Source of the DNA: a virus
Direction: 5' to 3' (one strand)
IMG/VR virus record: IMGVR_UViG_3300025316_000011
Location: 1-64,000 of that record
DNA length: 64,000 nucleotides
Both the position numbers and the translations under genes were made by a program. Below, piece by piece: positions 7,711 to 13,692 of this stretch. The notes under the pieces are model-generated. The model was not told where the DNA came from. It ran no database searches and was given only the letters and a program-made list of their open reading frames with translations. Each line of letters opens with the position of its first letter. Within the stretch, counting starts at the first letter, position 1.

Positions 7711-8109
7711 TATCTACTCTAAGATACCAACCACCACGCAACCAATTAAACAATCACTTCATGTAACCACTACAACACTATTATAATCAATGCGTTACAC
7801 ATACCACCAGTAACCAATTCCCCTGCTATTTCACAACCAATAACCCTATGTGCTATGGTCAATCCTCACCGATCTCCCCTACCTATGCCGCAACGCAAAC
7901 GGCTTTCGCCGTTCCCGTTTTCCGGTTTGCGCTGCTGGCTTTTTTCCCCGAAAAGAATGCTTTTTTTACCGGCGGCGCGGGTCACATGCTGCCTGTTGCG
8001 CTGCCTGTTGGTTTCTGTAACTCGTTAGTTAGAAACGTGTTAGGTGGGGGCTTAACGTTTAGCGGTTAATGTTGGGGCTGCCTGGCGGCAGCGGAAAACG
8101 GCAATAAGT
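7711..8109. other. Gene-free region: C-rich strand then GC-rich hairpin island
   Basis: No credible gene in about 400 bases. A plus-strand frame at 7848-8069 has an implausible composition. From 7681 to 7860 the plus strand has 55 C against 14 G. From 7921 to 8100 G+C is 54%, well above the surroundings. Hairpins: ACGGC-TTTC-GCCGT inside 7898-7913; CGCAAAC (7894-7900) with GTTTGCG (7925-7931); and GCTGCC-TGGC-GGCAGC at 8077-8092. Possible origin, structured RNA or acquired repeat unit. Confidence 0.5.
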
Positions 8110-8397
8110 TTATTTCCTGGGGAGCCCGTAAATATAATGTTTATCGAATCCATTGTGTTTGATGTTAATGTATAGTAGCCAGGATATTAGTATAGATGTT
8201 GTATAGATAGAGTTCTTATTACCTTTGTTGTGGAGTATAGTTTTGTACAACTGATACTGGTAAACTTTTAGTGTCCGCTGAATTAGGGTAATAGGGAAAT
8301 TGAACAGGTGGCCGTAACGCTGATCAAAATATTCTTTTACCTCTATTGTGTAACTATCCAAGTCTTTTAAGTTATCTATCTCTGGTAATTGTTTCAT
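8110..8397 (-). CDS. Hypothetical protein, 95 aa
   Basis: Starts with MKQLPEIDNLKDLDSY and is rich in Y, K and I. The second half is hydrophobic around ILISWLLYIN, but too mixed for a clear membrane segment. It has its own TAnnTTTG promoter at 8423-8430 and diverges from the plus-strand gene at 8681 across a palindrome cluster, which is the usual place for a regulator. No DNA-binding motif recognised. Confidence 0.55.
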   Translation of the reverse strand: MKQLPEIDNLKDLDSYTIEVKEYFDQRYGHLFNFPITLIQRTLKVYQYQLYKTILHNKGNKNSIYTTSILISWLLYINIKHNGFDKHYIYGLPRK

Positions 8398-8422
8398 AAT
8401 GATATTATTTTTTTAGTTGATA

Positions 8423-8430
8423 CAAAGATA
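8423..8430 (-). promoter_or_regulatory. Minus-strand -7 promoter element
   Basis: The minus strand reads TATCTTTG, an exact TAnnTTTG match, 25 bp before the ATG of the 95-residue gene. No clear -33 TTTG is present, so it may need an activator. Confidence 0.45.
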
Positions 8431-8482
8431 GTGAGGTATTAAGTTTGTCCCGTCGATTCAGGGAAAAAAGATTTTCACCGGC

Positions 8483-8522
8483 ACAGGTATTTTTACCTGT
8501 TTTACATTGATATATATCAATG
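8483..8522. promoter_or_regulatory. Two palindromes between divergent promoters
   Basis: ACAGGTA-TTTT-TACCTGT (8483-8500) is a perfect 7-bp inverted repeat. Directly after it CATTGATATATATCAATG (8505-8522) is a perfect 18-bp palindrome. They sit between a minus-strand promoter (8423) and a plus-strand promoter (8594-8627). The second would suit a dimeric repressor; the first could also be a hairpin. Confidence 0.5.
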
Positions 8523-8593
8523 GATTGATTGATATAGACCGGATAATTTACGTATATATATCATTGATAATCAAAGTTAATTACCCCTATACT

Positions 8594-8627
8594 TTTGTCG
8601 GGATCGTATGTAATTGTATTATCTTTG
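8594..8627 (+). promoter_or_regulatory. Bacteroidota-type promoter for the 8681 operon
   Basis: TTTG at 8594-8597 and TATCTTTG at 8620-8627 are separated by 22 bp, close to the usual 19-21 bp for -33 and -7 elements. A 53-nt leader leads to the ATG at 8681. This is the best promoter candidate on the plus strand. Confidence 0.65.
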
Positions 8628-8680
8628 TATTGAAGAACGTAAACAAAGTAAATTATTAACCACACTAAATTTTTGGTCCC

Positions 8681-8914
8681 ATGAAAACGCGTAACATTGT
8701 CCACATGACAACCTGGTTAAACTCCGGGAATATCATAACTGAAATTTTGGCAACAGCCCGCAATCGTAGGGTTATTTTCCATTATGCCAATCCAGACGGA
8801 ATAGGCAATGATCCCGGGGCCCTGAGAGTATATAAGTTACTCACCAGGAAAAACAGCCGCTTTACTGTTAAGACGATCACCGGAGTATGTAACACTTATT
8901 CAATTAAACACTAA
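8681..8914 (+). CDS. Hypothetical protein, 77 aa
   Basis: First gene of the second plus-strand block, downstream of a good promoter and the palindrome cluster. Small basic protein (MKTRNIVHMTTWLNSGNI at the start) with alternating hydrophobic strands. No family recognised. Confidence 0.6.
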   Translation: MKTRNIVHMTTWLNSGNIITEILATARNRRVIFHYANPDGIGNDPGALRVYKLLTRKNSRFTVKTITGVCNTYSIKH

Positions 8915-8963
8915 TCCCGTCAGTTTATCCAAATCTAAATTTTAACCTATAAATTTTTGAACC

Positions 8964-9152
8964 ATGAAAAGCCAAAAAATAACTTATAACACTGAATTTA
9001 TATCCGGTGAATATCGGATCGTAAAATATGACAACGGGAGGAAGATACGGGAAATATGGGCAGGCCCGCGGGATATTTGCCTAAATGGTTGCAGTAACTT
9101 AAATTTAGCCGAAAAGCTATACAACGAAAACAAATTTATTAGGATGAAATAA
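8964..9152 (+). CDS. Hypothetical protein, 62 aa
   Basis: Starts MKSQKITYNTEF after an AT-rich leader ending TTTTTGAACC. The N-terminal half suggests beta strands (GEYRIVKYDNGRKIREIWAG), the rest helix. Positively charged. Function unknown. Confidence 0.55.
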   Translation: MKSQKITYNTEFISGEYRIVKYDNGRKIREIWAGPRDICLNGCSNLNLAEKLYNENKFIRMK

Positions 9153-9208
9153 TAAGGCCCCGCCAAAACAACCGAGTAAATAATTTAAACCATTAAATAT
9201 ATAAAGCT

Positions 9209-9598
9209 ATGGACTACCAAGTAAATGCCGCTAAATTTGCCGAAAAACACGGAATTAAGTTATCCGTAATTGGTGAACCTGAATATAAAAGATATTGGGA
9301 GACCGACAAAGAACGCCGTTATGTATTCAAATTAAGATTATCCAGGAACGGGACTAAATTATTAACCTTAAAATCTAAATGTATGAAAAAGTTACTCAAA
9401 AATTACGATCTTAACTCTGATATGCAATACTTTGAATTAATTGTAATGTCAGCTTTTAACGGACAATGGAAACAGGCTAAAGACCAATTTAACGCCATGC
9501 CGCGGCAATACCGTAAAGACTTTATTAAAACCATTTGTTTCTACTGGCAATCCGGGTTAAGCCAACAAGATCAGGAAATGTTTATACAAATGTTATGA
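9209..9598 (+). CDS. Hypothetical protein, 129 aa
   Basis: The N-terminal half looks like an alpha/beta module: NAAKFAEKHGIKLSVIGEP, then YVFKLRLSRNGTKLLTL. The C-terminal half is helical and aromatic, ending with Q-rich GLSQQDQEMFIQML. No enzyme motif seen. It is the third gene from the 8594-8627 promoter. Confidence 0.6.
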   Translation: MDYQVNAAKFAEKHGIKLSVIGEPEYKRYWETDKERRYVFKLRLSRNGTKLLTLKSKCMKKLLKNYDLNSDMQYFELIVMSAFNGQWKQAKDQFNAMPRQYRKDFIKTICFYWQSGLSQQDQEMFIQML

Positions 9599-9629
9599 GA
9601 CCCGAAACATTTAAGCAGCGATAATTATT

Positions 9630-9637
9630 TATTTTTG
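9630..9637 (+). promoter_or_regulatory. Possible -7 promoter element
   Basis: TATTTTTG matches TAnnTTTG in the 127-nt gap before the gene at 9726. No good -33 partner. Confidence 0.3.
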
Positions 9638-9725
9638 CCACCGTCATATTAACCGTAATTGCCTTATTTGGATATATAGTAATATTTTAAAACTGTAAAT
9701 ATTCACAATTAAAACCAACTGTAAA

Positions 9726-10274
9726 ATGAACGCAAAAAGAACCACCGCAGAAGTAACAGCCGAAGGAATGAACCAACTCAACCAATATTCCGTTAAACTG
9801 TTAAACCAACTATTGCCGCAGCTCCGCGGGATGATGGATAAAAAACTTTTCACCGTAACCGGTGAAAAATCCGCTACCCTTAAAAAATTAGTTCCTTTGC
9901 CCGACTTGTCAGGGAAAAAAGAAAATCCCGACAGATATATTAACTATTCATTTTATTTCAACAATTCAAATACCGGAGTATGGCTCAACGTTCGTGTTTG
10001 TATCAACGGAGGAAGTTATGATGTAAAGCCAAATACGGCATACACTCAATATTTTGATACCTCCTATTATGTAGGAACTTTAAAAGATGGTAAAATCCTT
10101 GAGTCCGTTCAGGATATTGAAAACATTATCCGCGACCACTCATTAGAAGTATTTTACACGGAGGAAAAAATTCAGGCCGATATCCGGGCCTATAACGAAG
10201 CAAAGAATAAAGCCAGGGATTTATATAACGCTATACCTTATATTATCCAAAAGGCAATGAATGTTACATTATAA
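9726..10274 (+). CDS. Hypothetical protein, 182 aa
   Basis: The N-terminal 55 residues are helical (TTAEVTAEGMNQLNQYSVKL onward). The central part has beta strands with repeated aromatic residues (INYSFYFNNSNTGVWLNVRV). The C-terminal 50 are a charged helix. No enzyme motif, signal or membrane segment. It follows its own gap with a possible promoter element. Function unknown. Confidence 0.65.
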   Translation: MNAKRTTAEVTAEGMNQLNQYSVKLLNQLLPQLRGMMDKKLFTVTGEKSATLKKLVPLPDLSGKKENPDRYINYSFYFNNSNTGVWLNVRVCINGGSYDVKPNTAYTQYFDTSYYVGTLKDGKILESVQDIENIIRDHSLEVFYTEEKIQADIRAYNEAKNKARDLYNAIPYIIQKAMNVTL

Positions 10275-10289
10275 TCCCGTCAAAGTTAT

Positions 10290-10385
10290 ATGTCAGTAAC
10301 TTGTTTTTTAAGTGAAAAACACATCCCCGAAGAAGTAAAACAATCCCTGAAAGATATTTTAAAATCATTAAATTTCGTACTTTAA
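10290..10385 (+). CDS. Possible micro-protein, 31 aa
   Basis: A 31-codon frame reads MSVTCFLSEKHIPEEVKQSL and ends SLNFVL, 16 nt after the preceding stop. It has plausible composition but no other support, and could be chance. Confidence 0.3.
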   Translation: MSVTCFLSEKHIPEEVKQSLKDILKSLNFVL

Positions 10386-10410
10386 AACCCCGATAACCCA
10401 ACATTGACGG

Positions 10411-10455
10411 CCCCGTATATTCAATAGTATGCTAAACATCGGAACAGCTACGGGG
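10411..10455 (+). other. Long-loop inverted repeat in a leader
   Basis: CCCCGTA (10411-10417) pairs with TACGGGG (10449-10455) around a 31-nt loop, in the gap before the gene at 10526. No T run follows the 3' arm, so a regulatory leader structure is as likely as a terminator. Confidence 0.35.
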
Positions 10456-10490
10456 ACAAATAGAACAGTTAACCCAAATCATTTAACACT

Positions 10491-10498
10491 TAACTTTG
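10491..10498 (+). promoter_or_regulatory. -7 promoter element upstream of 10526
   Basis: TAACTTTG is an exact TAnnTTTG match, 27 bp before the ATG at 10526. The -33 region has no TTTG. Confidence 0.4.
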
Positions 10499-10525
10499 TA
10501 AATTAAAGTAGTAAAATCATGATCC

Positions 10526-10699
10526 ATGAAAGATCGCCCGATGTACTCACCTGATTTATTAATAGAAGGCTTAGATCAAGTTTTTTCCGTCAGGACAGGG
10601 GAATTTATCGGATACAGGTCAAACGACCCCACAACGCAGGAAAACGGGCAAATTAACGAAGATAACGATATCCCAACAAATCAATTAACACTATTTTAA
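10526..10699 (+). CDS. Small protein with C-terminal clamp-binding-like motif
   Basis: A 57-residue acidic protein (MKDRPMYSPDLLIEGLDQVF at the start). It ends precisely in QLTLF, which fits the QL[S/D]LF-type peptide by which many proteins bind the bacterial sliding clamp (DnaN). The rest is polar and probably unstructured before the tail. It could recruit or block the clamp during phage replication. Next gene starts 1 nt after the stop. The motif is seen; the function is inferred. Confidence 0.6.
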   Translation: MKDRPMYSPDLLIEGLDQVFSVRTGEFIGYRSNDPTTQENGQINEDNDIPTNQLTLF

Positions 10700-10700
10700 A

Positions 10701-10907
10701 ATGGAAAAGCAAGTAATTATCCGGGGAGTAAAATACTCCATGAAAAAGACAGGTTACGGACAATATACCGTTACCAAAGAATTAAGCAAAAACCCTATTT
10801 CAGTTCATTCAACGGACAGTCAGACATTTGACTGGATGGATGATATTTCCAACTGTGAAAAAAACAGACAAGCCAAAAAATCTTTAACCAGAATGTTTAA
10901 AGACTAA
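10701..10907 (+). CDS. Hypothetical protein, 68 aa
   Basis: Small basic protein (MEKQVIIRGVKYSMKKTGYG at the start). The beta-rich first half followed by a lysine-rich helix could suit nucleic-acid binding. It follows the QLTLF protein by 1 nt and precedes a cysteine-rich protein by 4 nt. No family recognised. Confidence 0.6.
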   Translation: MEKQVIIRGVKYSMKKTGYGQYTVTKELSKNPISVHSTDSQTFDWMDDISNCEKNRQAKKSLTRMFKD

Positions 10908-10911
10908 AGCT

Positions 10912-11049
10912 ATGAAAACAAAAAAACCAAAGACGACAAGAAACACGCCCCCAAAATCCGTAGGATGCCCCCGCGACATTACGGTTACATGCCCTTACAA
11001 TAACGGGCAGTACAGTGAATGCGGCCTCTGCAATATAAAAACCAAATAA
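10912..11049 (+). CDS. Small four-cysteine (zinc-ribbon-like) protein, 45 aa
   Basis: Starts at ATG 10912 after AAAGCT and ends at TAA 11047-11049. The first 16 residues are very basic (MKTKKPKTTRNTPPKS). Then four cysteines occur as C-x7-C-x9-C-x2-C (CPRDITVTCPY, ECGLCN). This suggests one bound zinc and nucleic-acid or protein contact. It sits in a run of tiny genes. Confidence 0.6.
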   Translation: MKTKKPKTTRNTPPKSVGCPRDITVTCPYNNGQYSECGLCNIKTK

Positions 11050-11059
11050 AACAAACGAT

Positions 11060-11242
11060 ATGAAAGTATCAATAACTCTAACAGGAACAGCCGGTTGCCA
11101 ATGCGACCTTGTGGCAGACCTAAAAGCCATTGAAGAAGCCATTGATAAGGACGTGGAAACTTTAAAAGAATCCCAGGCTAAGGGAGGACACCGAACCTTT
11201 AAAGGTGCCGCCATTGAAGCTGAATTAATCTATATGCCCTGA
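11060..11242 (+). CDS. Hypothetical protein, 60 aa
   Basis: Beta strand at the start (MKVSITLTGTAGCQC) followed by helices rich in E, K and A. It has two close cysteines near residues 13 and 15. Located 10 nt after the zinc-ribbon-like gene. Function unknown. Confidence 0.55.
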   Translation: MKVSITLTGTAGCQCDLVADLKAIEEAIDKDVETLKESQAKGGHRTFKGAAIEAELIYMP

Positions 11243-11245
11243 TCT

Positions 11246-11455
11246 ATGTTACGGACAAAAGGATTACTCGCCAAATTTGACGGAATAGTAAAAAACCCGT
11301 CTTTTAATCCGGGGCAGAAACATGAAGCATTAATAAAAATCTTTTTAAAAGAAAAGGATAAAGCCCTAAACTATACATCCGTCTCGTTACGGATAAAGAA
11401 GATTAATTGGTTAGAACAAATAACTTTCAAATATCAACAAAAGATACAGCCATGA
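11246..11455 (+). CDS. Basic hypothetical protein, 69 aa
   Basis: Lysine-rich, helical protein starting MLRTKGLLAKFDGIVKNP, three bases after the previous stop and overlapping the next gene as ATGA. No motif recognised. Confidence 0.5.
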   Translation: MLRTKGLLAKFDGIVKNPSFNPGQKHEALIKIFLKEKDKALNYTSVSLRIKKINWLEQITFKYQQKIQP

Positions 11456-11706
11456 TAACAGTTAAAATTCTTACCCTGATTCATCACCATGTCAATAAGA
11501 TAGCGGATAATATGATACCATTATCCGGGGAACTTTCATCCACAGGACACGCACTACTCGATTTAAAGGTAGAACCGAGCAACCCGCTTATCGCTGCACT
11601 ACAAAAAGCGACGGAGGATTACCTTAATCTTGCTGAACACATAGGGGAGATGAACAAAGCCCTTGCCAAGATCGAACAGGAAATTTTAACCGCAGAGCAC
11701 AACTAA
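11452..11706 (+). CDS. Helical hypothetical protein, 84 aa
   Basis: The start chosen is ATG 11452 (MITVKILTLIHHHVNK), which overlaps the previous stop as ATGA; a longer upstream start would duplicate coding use. The product is largely helical with heptad-like spacing of L, I and A, ending IEQEILTAEHN. It is the last gene before a promoter gap. Function unknown. Confidence 0.55.
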   Translation: MITVKILTLIHHHVNKIADNMIPLSGELSSTGHALLDLKVEPSNPLIAALQKATEDYLNLAEHIGEMNKALAKIEQEILTAEHN

Positions 11707-11721
11707 GTTTATTTTTATCAA

Positions 11722-11755
11722 ATAGTACGTTTATATCATTTATGTACTATATTTG
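11722..11755 (+). promoter_or_regulatory. Promoter with overlapping inverted repeat
   Basis: TATATTTG (11748-11755) matches the -7 consensus. ATAGTAC (11722-11728) and GTACTAT (11744-11750) form a 7-bp inverted repeat with a 15-bp spacer that overlaps it, a likely operator. It precedes the repeat-protein gene at 11794. Confidence 0.45.
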
Positions 11756-11793
11756 CAAACTCTAAAGTAAATAATAACCCTAAATCAAAAGCC

Positions 11794-12417
11794 ATGACAG
11801 CAAAATTTTCAATTTTCAAATCAGAAATCGTAAAAAGATGCAAGGACCAAAATGCTTGCAAACCGGAATTTAAAAGAATATTAGAATCGGGGACATTCCC
11901 TGATATTTTCGTAGTTCTTAAAGATAATTTCTTTTGGGCGATCAATCACGGAGTAATTGATGTTACCATCCTTGAATCTGTAAAAGGAGAGGCCGCAGAA
12001 TCAGCTGTTTTCGTAAATGAAAATGTTACCTACGGCTATTTGTTAGCAGGGGGCAATGCCACTGTGAAGGCATGGGACAATGCCACTGTGGAGGCAGGGG
12101 GCAATGCCACTGTGGAGGCAGGGGGCAATGCCACTGTGAAGGCATGGGACAATGCCACTGTGGAGGCAGGGGGCAATGCCACTGTGAAGGCATGGGACAA
12201 TGCCACTGTGGAGGCATGGGGCAATGCCACTGTGAAGGCATGGGGCAATGCCACTGTGAAGGCATGGGACAATGCCACTGTGGAGGCAGGGGGCAATGCG
12301 TTCATATCTTCATATTCACGCATTGAATGTAAAATCTCAGAGCATGCTATTTATCGGATTATTTCAACTAATGAAATAATGGTTGTTGACGGGTCATATA
12401 CTATTAAAACTGTTTAA
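11794..12417 (+). CDS. Octapeptide-repeat beta-helix-like protein, 207 aa
   Basis: The N-terminal 85 residues are a mixed alpha/beta region with no recognised family. Residues 87-166 are ten copies of an eight-residue repeat, consensus [GD]NATV[KE]A[WG], which should wind as a parallel beta helix with N, A and V inside. About 40 residues close the fold. Only three positions vary between copies (G/D, K/E, W/G). Such repeats occur in phage and bacterial proteins without known activity. It has its own promoter with an operator-like repeat. No signal peptide, so it is likely cytoplasmic or virion-associated. Confidence 0.7.
   Translation: MTAKFSIFKSEIVKRCKDQNACKPEFKRILESGTFPDIFVVLKDNFFWAINHGVIDVTILESVKGEAAESAVFVNENVTYGYLLAGGNATVKAWDNATVEAGGNATVEAGGNATVKAWDNATVEAGGNATVKAWDNATVEAWGNATVKAWGNATVKAWDNATVEAGGNAFISSYSRIECKISEHAIYRIISTNEIMVVDGSYTIKTV
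12052..12291 (+). repeat. Ten tandem 24-bp repeats inside a coding region
   Basis: The unit is GGCAATGCCACTGTGAAGGC plus ATGG, in ten exact-length copies. Variation between copies is limited to single bases: GGC/GAC, AAG/GAG and TGG/GGG. Copy number can change by recombination or slippage without breaking the frame. Confidence 0.9.
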
Positions 12418-12418
12418 T

Positions 12419-12841
12419 ATGTCAGCCCAGGAAATTTATTCACTCATAGAGAAGATTCAAACCGACCTTGATATAGTCAAAAGAGAGATAGGCTCAAACC
12501 TGACAAGTCAGGAGACTATCAAGATGATGGTATGTGAATACTTCAACATAACCAAAGACGATTTAGAATCGAAAAGCCGTAAAAGGGATACAAGCGTAAT
12601 CCCGCGACAGTTCTTTTATTTATTTTCAAGAGCATTACTTAATGTATCCCTTAAAAGATTAGGTATAGAAGCAGGTAATAAATGCCATGCCACCGCCTTA
12701 TCAGGCATATCAACCATTTGTGGCATACTCAACTCCGGGGACAGAACAGCGATGTTCCAATTTGAAGGGATACTCAAAGCCGCTGAACAACTGGGGTACG
12801 ATTCAATGACAGTACGTAAATTTGTAAGAGCCACAAAATGA
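12419..12841 (+). CDS. DnaA domain-IV-like DNA-binding protein
   Basis: 140 residues starting MSAQEIYSLIEKIQ at 12419. The C-terminal part follows DnaA domain IV: a helix with VCEYFNITKDDLESKSRKRD near 38-57, then PRQFFYLFSRALL, then GNKCHATALSGIST, where DnaA has the GRDHSTV-type signature helix. The AAA+ ATPase of DnaA is absent; the N-terminal 30 residues are a helix. It could bind origin boxes in the phage genome or compete with host DnaA. It lies just before the helicase genes and overlaps the next gene as ATGA. Confidence 0.65.
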   Translation: MSAQEIYSLIEKIQTDLDIVKREIGSNLTSQETIKMMVCEYFNITKDDLESKSRKRDTSVIPRQFFYLFSRALLNVSLKRLGIEAGNKCHATALSGISTICGILNSGDRTAMFQFEGILKAAEQLGYDSMTVRKFVRATK

Positions 12842-13086
12842 AAAAGGTTAAATGTATTGTCGTTACACGTAATGACCTTAAACCGGGCTTCCGGGCAATA
12901 AAATTTAAAGACGTTAATCCGTATTCATTTACGGATAACGTAACTAAATGGATGGATGCGGCGGAAATAGTCATCTATGTCAATTCCGCAGACGATCAGC
13001 AGGTACCAGATAAACGTAGCAAGGTACTTAAAACTATTCCGGGGTCACTCTACGGCTGGATAATTCCCAGTCCAAAGTGTGTATAA
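12838..13086 (+). CDS. Hypothetical protein, 82 aa
   Basis: Coupled by ATGA to the DnaA-like gene. Alpha/beta-looking protein (MKKVKCIVVTRNDLKPGFRA at the start) with a central helix and a hydrophobic IVIYVNSAD strand. It does not match a family I know. Probably part of the replication operon. Confidence 0.6.
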   Translation: MKKVKCIVVTRNDLKPGFRAIKFKDVNPYSFTDNVTKWMDAAEIVIYVNSADDQQVPDKRSKVLKTIPGSLYGWIIPSPKCV

Positions 13087-13099
13087 CTGTAAAACTATT

Positions 13100-13270
13100 A
13101 TGACAACGGCAGAAAAGAGGTTAGCCCTGATAAGGCGGGAGATTCAGCTACTTGACAATGACAGAAGAAAATCCGCCACAGGAACCATAACCATCATTAA
13201 GCGGTATATCAATGCTAATGATAAAAGAACAGACGAATACTACGAAGCATCATTTGGAAAAGTAAACTAA
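13100..13270 (+). CDS. Small charged helical protein, 56 aa
   Basis: Starts at ATG 13100 (MTTAEKRLALIRREIQLL). Rich in K, R, D and E, almost certainly helical. It lies 2 nt before the next gene. Function unknown. Confidence 0.55.
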   Translation: MTTAEKRLALIRREIQLLDNDRRKSATGTITIIKRYINANDKRTDEYYEASFGKVN

Positions 13271-13272
13271 TC

Positions 13273-13692
13273 ATGGACTACATAGAATCAACTGTCACGT
13301 TTCAGCAATTCAGGGGAGATTTGTTGCCTATTTTTAGCGACGGAGACTTACAGGCAGCATATAATGACCTGTTATACGTCTTATCCTCCAATATGCGTTT
13401 CGAGATCACCGGAGAGCCTGTTACGTGGCAGTTAATCCTAAATCAATATTCCGCCCACATAGCCCAATGGAACTTTTACTTTAAAAAGTCGGAAGCCTCC
13501 GGTTATCTCCAAGGGAAAGACAGGGCAAAGAGATTAGAGATTCAGCAGTTCATCGAAAAAAGAGCATGGAACAAAGATTATATCATCCATAAAGGATCTT
13601 CCGAACGTGACGAATACCTTTTTGGTAAACTACCAGTAGATAACCTAAAATACCAGCTAAATGCGTTCAGACAAAAGTTCCATAAAGTTTAA
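13273..13692 (+). CDS. Hypothetical protein, 139 aa, upstream of DnaB-like helicase
   Basis: Helical, aromatic-rich protein. Its 3' end overlaps the DnaB-like helicase gene by 32 nt in another frame. Its position directly before the helicase gene is where a helicase loader often sits, but no loader motif or ATPase is present. That role is only a positional guess. Confidence 0.6.
   Translation: MDYIESTVTFQQFRGDLLPIFSDGDLQAAYNDLLYVLSSNMRFEITGEPVTWQLILNQYSAHIAQWNFYFKKSEASGYLQGKDRAKRLEIQQFIEKRAWNKDYIIHKGSSERDEYLFGKLPVDNLKYQLNAFRQKFHKV

Noticed and set aside
7848-8069. 73-codon plus-strand frame in the GC-rich island
   Set aside because: Composition (F, P, A, G runs) is unlike any neighbour, with no leader. 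The region is better explained by hairpins.
12026-12326. Repeated frames on both strands across the 24-bp repeats
   Set aside because: A 24-bp unit is divisible by three and has no stop in several frames, so all are open by structure. Only the frame with normal flanking protein is real.
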